The notes under the pieces: generated by a model | What the model was told of the DNA's origin: nothing | Database searches by the model: none | The model's input: the letters and a program-made list of their open reading frames with translations, nothing else | In this document: positions 7,518-13,094 of the stretch, in pieces | Numbering within the stretch: position 1 is the stretch's first letter | Layout of the letters: each line of letters starts with the position of its first letter | Made by a program: the position numbers and the translations under genes | Source of the DNA: CALGYY01 sp964585485 | Lineage (GTDB): Bacteria; Bacteroidota; Bacteroidia; Bacteroidales; CAIWKO01 | Length of the DNA: 13,094 bases | NCBI GenBank assembly: GCA_964585485.1 | Contig: CAZPDS010000068.1 | Coordinates: 1-13,094 of the forward strand | Direction of reading: 5' to 3'

Positions 7518-8366
7518 TTAACGGTAAATATCGGGAATTTCCCGGAATTTCATGAAGTGCATTTCTTCCCACTGCGTAATATAATTTTTCCGCAGTCGCT
7601 CCAAAACACCCCCGGGATCCGTCGTGCGAAGCTTCACCGGAAGGAGCGCGCGCCCCTCGGCCAGGGCCTTGCTCACAATGCCATGGCCCGCCAGAATCAA
7701 TAGATTCCGCTCGTATTCCATGATGTCCGCATCGTTCATGTCTTTCTCCAGGCTGCAGCAAATCAGTTGCGTGGGCATAAGGCTGCGCGGCGATAACCAG
7801 CAGGCGGAATAAGCGCGCCCCGATTTCCACGCATCAAAACAATCCAGGATGCAGGCCGCGATTTCATCCGGCCTCGAATGGGTGGTTTCAATTACCAGAT
7901 CATAGTTGCCCAGCCTGGCGTAATCGATGTTGTAGTAAGCTTTGAAACGCTCAAGTTCACTCCGTCGACGGGCCATGATTTTTTCGTGCGCTTCATGCAC
8001 ATCAGCGTAAGGCTCGCTGCTGCGATGATCGTTCAGGATGCGCTCGGCCGCTACCCAGGGATCCACTAGCAGAAAAACTTTGAAGGTGTCCGGCGCAAAA
8101 TGCCAGGCCAGCCGCGAATCAAAGATCAGCGTCTCCGGCAAAGCCGCCATTTCCGTAACCGTTCCGTCAATTTCATCGTCAATCTCCGGATGCGTTTTCG
8201 TGTGCTCATTGAGCTCAAGGGTGGTCATGCCGTGCTTCTCCGCGATCCGGCGCTGAATATACCCGGTGGAAACAATGCGGCATTGCAGCGCTTCGGCCAG
8301 CAGGCCGCTGACGCGGGATTTGCCGCTGCCCAGATCACCCGTCAGGGAAAGTTTAGGAAAGTCCAT
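7518..8366 (-). CDS. NMP-kinase-like P-loop protein (archaeal-type cytidylate kinase-like) with a possible ParB-like C-terminal domain
   Basis: This 282-residue soluble protein begins with a P-loop, G10-D-L-G-S-G-K-S17. The first ~180 residues follow the order of archaeal-type cytidylate kinases: STGYIQRRIAEKHGMT (33-48), then the acidic HPEIDDEID (59-67), the strand IFDSRLAW (81-88, equivalent to the substrate-binding 'EGRLAGW' segment), FLLVDP (98-103), an Arg-rich lid helix (RRRSELERFKAYYNID, 133-148) and NYDLVIETT (154-162). Residues about 188-250 form an extra domain: a start resembling LSPRSLMPTQ, then LLILAGHGIVSKALAEGRALLPVKL, which recalls the ParB/sulfiredoxin-like pattern 'ILDGHHRxxAA...G...VPV', but with GHGI in place of GHHR. 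A basic tail follows. It is first in an operon with the DUF456 gene and divergent from the sensor kinase. The substrate is unknown: CMP is possible but unproven. The P-loop kinase call is firm; the ParB-like reading is tentative. Confidence 0.75.
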   Translation of the reverse strand: MDFPKLSLTGDLGSGKSRVSGLLAEALQCRIVSTGYIQRRIAEKHGMTTLELNEHTKTHPEIDDEIDGTVTEMAALPETLIFDSRLAWHFAPDTFKVFLLVDPWVAAERILNDHRSSEPYADVHEAHEKIMARRRSELERFKAYYNIDYARLGNYDLVIETTHSRPDEIAACILDCFDAWKSGRAYSACWLSPRSLMPTQLICCSLEKDMNDADIMEYERNLLILAGHGIVSKALAEGRALLPVKLRTTDPGGVLERLRKNYITQWEEMHFMKFREIPDIYR

Positions 8367-8383
8367 ACATCATGCTTAGAATG

Positions 8384-8391
8384 CAAAGGTA
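8384..8391 (-). promoter_or_regulatory. Bacteroidota -7 promoter element for the kinase/DUF456 operon
   Basis: On the - strand this reads TACCTTTG, a match to TAnnTTTG, ending 17 nt before the ATG at 8366. A run of eight T residues abuts and includes its first base. No good TTG -33 element is seen at 17-23 nt upstream. The core plus T-run is identical over 15 bases to the one upstream of the response regulator. Confidence 0.6.
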
Positions 8392-8528
8392 AAAAAAAGC
8401 AGAGAAGCACCCCTTTGCCTGCCGTGACAATCATCATCGCGTTCCGTTTATTTCACCTGAATCAGGCTTTGAATGGCCAAAATCTGCTGTCGGGAACCTC
8501 CGTATAGGGTGCCTTTTTTTAACGATGC

Positions 8529-8555
8529 TTGCCGAAAACCAACGTTTATCGGCAA
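8529..8555. promoter_or_regulatory. Stem-loop/dyad in the divergent intergenic region
   Basis: TTGCCGA (8529-8535) is repeated inverted as TCGGCAA (8549-8555). Inside, AAAC (8536-8539) pairs with GTTT (8544-8547), leaving a CAAC loop and one bulged A (8548), so an 11-bp stem can form. No T-tract follows on the + strand, so it is not a standard terminator in that direction. It lies about 58 nt upstream of the sensor-kinase -7 element and about 140 nt upstream of the kinase -7 element, so it could be an operator. Function is inferred only. Confidence 0.45.
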
Positions 8556-8586
8556 ATAGTCTGCGTTTACAAAGGATCAGCGACAA

Positions 8587-8620
8587 TTGAACGGAGAGCT
8601 GTATTTATATCCTATCTTTG
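8587..8620 (+). promoter_or_regulatory. Bacteroidota promoter of the sensor-kinase gene
   Basis: A TTG (8587-8589) and TATCTTTG (8613-8620, TAnnTTTG) are 23 nt apart, at the long end of the accepted spacing. The -7 element ends 30 nt before the ATG at 8651. This also decides the gene start: an in-frame TTG at 8618 lies inside the -7 element and cannot be the start of a message made from this promoter. Confidence 0.65.
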
Positions 8621-8650
8621 ATTTTGATTTCGGATGTACTCGCCCCCTCG

Positions 8651-11581
8651 ATGAAACTAAAAATATTTTCTGTCTTCGTATTATTTTTTCTGAGCCTCAC
8701 GGCTTCCGCGCAGCAGTATAGTTACCGCCATTACACCGTTATTGATGGCCTGGCGCAAAATCAGGTAACGGCCTTGTATCAGGACCAGCAAGGTTTTGTG
8801 TGGGTGGGCACCAAGGACGGCGTTAGCCGCTTCGATGGCCGTATCTTCCGCAATTATTCCCAGTCACAGGGACTAAATTGTCCCTGGGTGAATGGATTCC
8901 TTGAAGTTCGTGGACAATTCATGGTCTACGGCAATGGAGGAATCTGGATGTTGAAAGCAAACCATTTTGAAAAGGCCGGCGGACTGCCGAACGTACAGGT
9001 CTCCAAAATCGTTTTAAATCAGGATTCTTCGGAAGCCTATCTACTGACAACCCACGAACTTTTTCGTTTCAACCGGCATGGCTTGTCGCGAATTTTTATC
9101 ATGAACGAGCAGGAATATATGGTGGATATGATCCTGCTTCCCAGGCGTCAGGGCTTGCTCTTGTCAACCAGCAACCGCATCATCGAATGCGATCCCGCCC
9201 TGCATATCCGCCAGCAGCTTCCTGCTCAAAGTCCGCTGCTGGCCCGTGTCCGTGACCGGATTTTTTTCATGCTGTCCTCGCTTTATCCACAACCACCGGG
9301 GGTGGACGGTGTCTATGCATACTGCAAGGGCAAGGCCTCCCGTATTTGGCAGCCGGCCTCAAAAGAGGTGAGGTCGGTCTCTCTTTACGCAACCGACCGA
9401 AACCTGGTTACGACCTCGGAGATCGATACCTGGGTGATGTTTGATGCACTGGGCCAAATACAGGCCTGCGATTCTATCAAGGATGTCCCGATCAACCGCC
9501 TCCTGATTGATCGGGAAAACAACCTCTTTTTGGGGACCGAAAATGGGCTGTGGTACTTGCCTACGCGTGCTTTCAGAAATTGGGGAAAGGAATCAGGAAT
9601 GGCCCCCTACGTGTGGAGCATTGTACAAACGCACGATAGCACCCTGTGGTTTGCCGGATACAAGGGCCAGATCAGCCGCCTGAAAAGCGGGACCTTGACA
9701 AGCCTGCCCGACGCCTCCTACCAGCGTCACCCCGGAAGTCAATTCTACATGGGGGGGCGGGTGAGCTCACGCGGTGTGTGGATTAATCCTATGGACAGTG
9801 GTTTTGTTTTAATTCGCAACAACGATTTTCGCTACATTTCCTTGTTGAGAGAGCCTTATCCTCCCTGTGGTTTCTGTGTTTTCGAAGACACCGTCCACAA
9901 CGAATTCCTGTACGGTGCCTCAGAAGGCCTGTGGCGAATTAATGCGCGTACCTATGAACGTCAGGAAATTCCCCTGCCACATGAAAATGTACTCTGGATC
10001 GAACAGGATGGCACGGGAAATATCTGGATCTTTACCAGTAAAGCCGTGTATTGGTGGGACCAGGATCAACTGAAGCCTTTGCCTGGCAAGGCGGCCGCGC
10101 TGGGCAAACGCGGTGCGGTGTCAGCGGTTCGCGATGCCCGTGGAAATATGTGGATCGCCCGTAGGGATGCCGTTTACCTTTTTAATGGCAGCGTTGAATT
10201 TCAGGTACTGCCCGAACATTGTTTTTTCCTGTCGAACTATCAGCAAAAATATATCCTGGCCGGGGGTATCAAAGGTTTATACCTTTTCGATATCGAGGCT
10301 TTGTATGCCCGCCGTAAGCCTTTCGTCCGCTTCTTCGATCGACACAATGGTTTCAATGGCATCGAATGCGGACAAAACGGTAACTGTCTCGATTATCAAG
10401 GGAACGTCTGGATCCCGACGTCCGAAAGTGTGGTGCAGTTCATGCCGAATGAACTCCGCACCAATCCTTGGCCCCCGGCGCTCTACCTGCGACAGCTCGA
10501 GGTGGCCACCGACGATTTAAACTGGAAATCTTTCACCGACAAAGTATCCGCCAGCAATGAGATTGTCCTTTCTCCGGATTTGCGCAACCTTCGAATTGTA
10601 TTTTCAGGAATCTCGCATACCTGCCCGGATAGGATCCGCTATAAAACCCGTATGGTCGGTTATGATGAGGAATGGTCTCACCCTACCTCCCTTAGATCCG
10701 TTACGTACACCAATCTACCACCAAAAGAGTACCGCTTTGAAGTGCTGGCCTGCAACAGCGATGGGGTGTGGGCTAAAAGTCCGCTGCAAATTGCCATCAC
10801 CATTGAACCTTATTTTTACGAAACGCTGTGGTTTACCGGCCTACTGGCCATGGGCATCGCAGGTCTTTTGGTGATCATCTTTTTAACCTTGCTGAAAAGG
10901 CATAAACGGAAGGAAGTGGAACGTCAACACGTGCAGCGTGAACTGGTATCTTTGCAGATCCGGACGATTAACGCTCAGCTCGACCCGCATTTTGTTTTCA
11001 ATACACTTACGGCCATTGGTGCCGACATTCAGGAAAATAAGCCCGATCAGGCGTACGAATATTTTGTTAAGGTGTCGAATTTATTGCGCTCCTCCATTAA
11101 TGGTAATGTGGGTATCACCCGTCCTTTGAAGGATGAGATGGAGTTTGTGGAGAATTATCTCTTGCTGCAGAAATACCGTTTCGGCGAAAAATTCAGCTAC
11201 ACGCTTATGGTGAACGAAGGGGTGGATGTCGGGGTGCTAATTCCCAAAATGTGTATACAGATTTTTGTTGAAAATGCCTTAAAGCACGGATTGGAACATA
11301 AGCAGGGCCTCGGTTTGCTGAAGGTGGATGTTAGCCGGGATGCGGGCTTGCTTAGGATTCGGGTAGAGGATAATGGCGTTGGACGAGAACAATCCCAGCG
11401 CCTTCGAACCCGCTCCAACGGACGGGGCCTGCAGGTCTTCGCCCAATTCTTCGATATCCTCAATAAGTACAATGCAATAGCGGCCGGATACACCATTACG
11501 GATTTGTACGATGATTCCGGCCGCCCGATCGGTACGCGCGTGGACCTGTGGATTCCGGATGATTATCGTTATGCCGTTTAA
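8651..11581 (+). CDS. Sensor histidine kinase, periplasmic propeller/Y_Y_Y sensor with LytS-type kinase domain
   Basis: This 976-residue inner-membrane sensor begins with the signal peptide MKLKIFSVFVLFFLSLTASAQ. The next ~620 residues are propeller-like, opening with the typical HYTVIDGLAQNQVTALYQDQQG and including repeats such as GFVWVGTKDGVSRF, NLFLGTENGLWYL, GNIWIFTSKAVYWW and GNMWIARRDAVYLF. A Y_Y_Y-type domain follows (about 655-715: RIRYKTRMVGYDEEW, then LPPKEYRFEVLA), then one membrane helix at about 727-750 and a basic coiled segment. The kinase is the His_kinase (LytS) type: INAQLDPHFVFNTL with phospho-acceptor H780, N-box FVENALKHG with N875, and D907-NGVG plus GRGL for ATP. No receiver domain is fused; the regulator is the next gene, 35 nt downstream. 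ATG 8651 is chosen because it starts the signal peptide and follows the promoter. The ligand is unknown. Confidence 0.93.
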   Translation: MKLKIFSVFVLFFLSLTASAQQYSYRHYTVIDGLAQNQVTALYQDQQGFVWVGTKDGVSRFDGRIFRNYSQSQGLNCPWVNGFLEVRGQFMVYGNGGIWMLKANHFEKAGGLPNVQVSKIVLNQDSSEAYLLTTHELFRFNRHGLSRIFIMNEQEYMVDMILLPRRQGLLLSTSNRIIECDPALHIRQQLPAQSPLLARVRDRIFFMLSSLYPQPPGVDGVYAYCKGKASRIWQPASKEVRSVSLYATDRNLVTTSEIDTWVMFDALGQIQACDSIKDVPINRLLIDRENNLFLGTENGLWYLPTRAFRNWGKESGMAPYVWSIVQTHDSTLWFAGYKGQISRLKSGTLTSLPDASYQRHPGSQFYMGGRVSSRGVWINPMDSGFVLIRNNDFRYISLLREPYPPCGFCVFEDTVHNEFLYGASEGLWRINARTYERQEIPLPHENVLWIEQDGTGNIWIFTSKAVYWWDQDQLKPLPGKAAALGKRGAVSAVRDARGNMWIARRDAVYLFNGSVEFQVLPEHCFFLSNYQQKYILAGGIKGLYLFDIEALYARRKPFVRFFDRHNGFNGIECGQNGNCLDYQGNVWIPTSESVVQFMPNELRTNPWPPALYLRQLEVATDDLNWKSFTDKVSASNEIVLSPDLRNLRIVFSGISHTCPDRIRYKTRMVGYDEEWSHPTSLRSVTYTNLPPKEYRFEVLACNSDGVWAKSPLQIAITIEPYFYETLWFTGLLAMGIAGLLVIIFLTLLKRHKRKEVERQHVQRELVSLQIRTINAQLDPHFVFNTLTAIGADIQENKPDQAYEYFVKVSNLLRSSINGNVGITRPLKDEMEFVENYLLLQKYRFGEKFSYTLMVNEGVDVGVLIPKMCIQIFVENALKHGLEHKQGLGLLKVDVSRDAGLLRIRVEDNGVGREQSQRLRTRSNGRGLQVFAQFFDILNKYNAIAAGYTITDLYDDSGRPIGTRVDLWIPDDYRYAV

Positions 11582-11592
11582 GCTTATTTTTT

Positions 11593-11600
11593 TACCTTTG
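11593..11600 (+). promoter_or_regulatory. Internal -7 promoter element for the response regulator
   Basis: TACCTTTG (TAnnTTTG) lies in the 35-nt gap between the sensor kinase and the regulator and ends 16 nt before the regulator ATG. A T-run precedes it. No TTG -33 element is clear. It would allow the regulator to be made independently of the kinase. Confidence 0.5.
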
Positions 11601-11615
11601 CCTCAATGCTGAGGC
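11600..11615. promoter_or_regulatory. Perfect dyad adjoining the response-regulator start codon
   Basis: GCCTCA (11600-11605) and TGAGGC (11610-11615) form a 6-bp inverted repeat around ATGC. It ends one base before the ATG at 11617 and touches the last base of the -7 element, so it overlaps the expected transcription start. As DNA it could be an operator; in the read-through mRNA it would form a hairpin abutting the start codon. Function is inferred. Confidence 0.45.
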
Positions 11616-11616
11616 T

Positions 11617-12360
11617 ATGAAGAAAAATTACCGGGCTGTCGTGGTCGACGATGAGGAACGCGCCCGACAGAACCTGCGGAATGTCCTGAAACAACACCCC
11701 GATATTGTGGTGGAGGCCGAAGCCGGAGATGTACCCGGCGCGCTTGATGCTGTCCGCTCGCTGCAGCCTGATCTGATTTTCCTGGATATTAAAATGCCCG
11801 GGCAGGATGGTTTCGATCTGCTTGAGGCCCTGGCCGGGGAACAACTTAAGGATGCGGAAATTATTTTTCTGACCGCCTACGATGAATTTGCCATCCGCGC
11901 TATAAAATGTGCGGCTTTTGATTATCTGCTTAAACCCGTGGATCCGGAATTGCTGGCCGAAACGCTCGACCGGTTCCGGGCCTCCAGCCACGCCGAACTT
12001 CCTCAACGCATTCAGGCCTTAGAAGCACAATGGCCACGATTGGCTTCCAAACTTCGCTTTAGTACGCAAACCGGATTCGCTTGGTTCAACCCTGAGCAGA
12101 TTTTATATATTGAGGCTGAAGGCAGCTATAGCACAATATACAACAGTGATGGCGGACATGTATTGGTCTGCCGGAACCTCAAGGCCATAGAAGATCAGCT
12201 GGAGGGCATGGGTTTCATTCGTGTTCATAAAAGTTTTCTGATCAATGCCGGGTTTCTGGTGTCGTTCGACAAGGCTCGCCGCATCGTTAAACTCGCTTCC
12301 GCGAACGCGCGGCATGAGGTGCCGGTTTCCTTCCGCATGATGCGAAATCTTTCCCTGTAA
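11617..12360 (+). CDS. LytTR-family DNA-binding response regulator
   Basis: This 247-residue regulator pairs with the upstream LytS-type kinase. Receiver domain, about 5-120: acidic pair D11-D12 (VVVDDEE), phospho-acceptor D57 (LIFLDIKMPG), T86 (FLTAYDE) and K106 (YLLKP), all conserved, so phosphorylation should work. After a linker comes a LytTR DNA-binding domain, about 145-245: QILYIEAEGSYSTIY, CRNLKAIEDQL, and the signature GFIRVHKSFLINAGFL. LytTR proteins bind DNA as dimers at paired short repeats. Cytoplasmic; target genes are unknown. The start is the first ATG after the internal -7 element. It ends 58 nt before the terminator at 12419. Family call is firm. Confidence 0.96.
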   Translation: MKKNYRAVVVDDEERARQNLRNVLKQHPDIVVEAEAGDVPGALDAVRSLQPDLIFLDIKMPGQDGFDLLEALAGEQLKDAEIIFLTAYDEFAIRAIKCAAFDYLLKPVDPELLAETLDRFRASSHAELPQRIQALEAQWPRLASKLRFSTQTGFAWFNPEQILYIEAEGSYSTIYNSDGGHVLVCRNLKAIEDQLEGMGFIRVHKSFLINAGFLVSFDKARRIVKLASANARHEVPVSFRMMRNLSL

Positions 12361-12418
12361 ACAAGCATTCGCGCCGACCATGAGCGCTATACCCTCGCAT
12401 GTGCACGCTTAATCTGGT

Positions 12419-12462
12419 AAAAAAAAGAGGCTGCACAAGTTGGCAACCTCTTTTTTTTTTTT
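12419..12462. terminator. Bidirectional terminator between the regulator and the T9SS protein gene
   Basis: GAGGCTGC (12427-12434) pairs with GCAACCTC (12443-12450), 8 bp with one mismatch, around the loop ACAAGTTG. Eight A residues stand on the left (12419-12426) and twelve T residues on the right (12451-12462), so the stem has a U-tract on both strands. It serves the response regulator on + and the secreted-protein gene on -, whose stop is at 12464. Confidence 0.9.
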
Positions 12463-12463
12463 G

Positions 12464-13094
12464 TTAATTTTTGACGATTTGTCGTACCTCCCCAAAATCG
12501 CCGGCACGGAACTTCACAAAGTAGCTTCCCGGGCTGAGGTTGGAAAGGTCAAGCGTGATGCGGCTTTCTAATTGGCTGCCGGCGTTCGGTACGTATTCGA
12601 GCACCGTGCGGCCCAGCACATCCGTAACGGCAATGCGGACATCCTCCGTGGCGATGTTGCTGAACTGCAGCACCAGTTGATCTGTGGCAGGGTTGGGGTA
12701 GAGCAGGAGGGAAGGTTGCGGACCACTCTCGCACGAAACGCTGACGGGATCAAAGGTCTCGGAGCGACCGTCGTAATCCGTCTGCCGCAGCCGGTAATAG
12801 TTGGTGCCTTCCGGCGCGTTGTCGTCGGTAAAGCTGTAGTTCTCGATCTGATTGCTGTTGCCCGCGCCGGGGACCTGGGCAATCATCGACCAGTTTTTAG
12901 TATCCGTGCTGCGTTCAATGGTAAAGTAATCGTTGTTCACTTCGGACGCCGTAGACCAGTACAACCGAACGTGATTATTTTCGCATGCGGTCAAAAAATG
13001 AAGAAGCGAAACCGGAAGGGTTATCGTAGTTTCGTCAGCTCCCATATGAGGCACCAGACGACCCTCGCCATCAAAATCGTTGCTCACCAGCCCG
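12464..13094 (-). CDS. Secreted beta-helix-type protein with T9SS type A sorting tail (C-terminal fragment)
   Basis: The frame is open to the right edge of the window, so this is the C-terminal ~209 residues of a longer protein; a GTG at 13087 is only an internal codon. The first residues, SNDFDGEGRLVPHMGADET, match the usual close of parallel-beta-helix surface proteins ('DxDGxxRP...DIGADE'), suggesting a beta-helix upstream. Next, about bases 13000-12740, is an Ig/Fn3-like module common in T9SS cargo (RLYWSTASEVNNDYFTIERS, then TNYYRLRQTDYDG). The end, about 12709-12464, is a T9SS type A (Por secretion) tail: LLLYPNPATDQLVL, VTDVLGRTVLE, LDLSNLSPGSYFVKFRAG, VRQIVKN. In known cargo the tail directs secretion through the outer membrane and is cleaved off. 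Ligand or enzyme activity cannot be told from the fragment. Its terminator is shared with the convergent regulator gene. Confidence 0.92.
   Translation of the reverse strand, partial: GLVSNDFDGEGRLVPHMGADETTITLPVSLLHFLTACENNHVRLYWSTASEVNNDYFTIERSTDTKNWSMIAQVPGAGNSNQIENYSFTDDNAPEGTNYYRLRQTDYDGRSETFDPVSVSCESGPQPSLLLYPNPATDQLVLQFSNIATEDVRIAVTDVLGRTVLEYVPNAGSQLESRITLDLSNLSPGSYFVKFRAGDFGEVRQIVKN

Noticed and set aside
7159..7830. 223-residue - strand frame spanning the DUF456 and kinase genes
   Set aside because: It overlaps both real genes in another frame and has a low-complexity His/Gly/Arg-rich translation.
8100..8507. 135-residue + strand frame running from the kinase gene into the intergenic region
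   Set aside because: Most of it is antisense to the kinase; the remainder crosses that gene's promoter and shows no domain.

Overview
The window comes from a member of the Bacteroidota, probably an uncultured lineage near Chitinophagales, Saprospirales or Sphingobacteriales (the order is inferred). Four things point there: a type IX secretion (T9SS) C-terminal tail, a Porin_10-type outer-membrane barrel, a Bacteroidota-style periplasmic-propeller histidine kinase with a LytTR regulator, and a repeated promoter core, TAnnTTTG (the Bacteroidota -7 element), just upstream of five gene starts. Shine-Dalgarno sequences are not evident, which also fits.

Layout. (1) Bases 1-446 are the end of an rRNA operon: the 23S 3' end, a short spacer with no tRNA, 5S, and a strong terminator. 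(2) Bases 706-6986 on the + strand hold an outer-membrane porin-like barrel, a membrane-bound 4Fe-4S protein, a soluble CCG-domain protein and an OPT-family transporter. The two Fe-S genes look like an HdrE/C plus HdrB (or GlpC-like) electron-transfer module divided over two proteins, probably co-transcribed with the transporter. The spacer between them carries six tandem 7-bp repeats. (3) Bases 7023-8366 on the - strand are a two-gene operon: an NMP-kinase-like protein with an extra C-terminal domain that resembles a degenerate ParB-like domain, then a DUF456 membrane protein. (4) Bases 8651-12360 on the + strand are a two-component pair: a 976-residue sensor kinase of the LytS/His_kinase type and a LytTR response regulator with its own promoter-like element. 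(5) Bases 12464-13094 on the - strand are the C-terminal end of a secreted beta-helix protein with a T9SS sorting tail; its N-terminus lies beyond the right edge.

Two convergent gene pairs are separated by compact bidirectional terminators (6993-7020 and 12419-12462). The divergent region 8367-8650 carries promoters for both directions and an unexplained stem-loop. Most of the window is ordinary Bacteroidota chromosome. The points most worth a second look are the kinase fusion, the heptamer array, the dyad on the response-regulator start codon and the stem-loop upstream of the sensor kinase. I see no defence island, mobile element or CRISPR.
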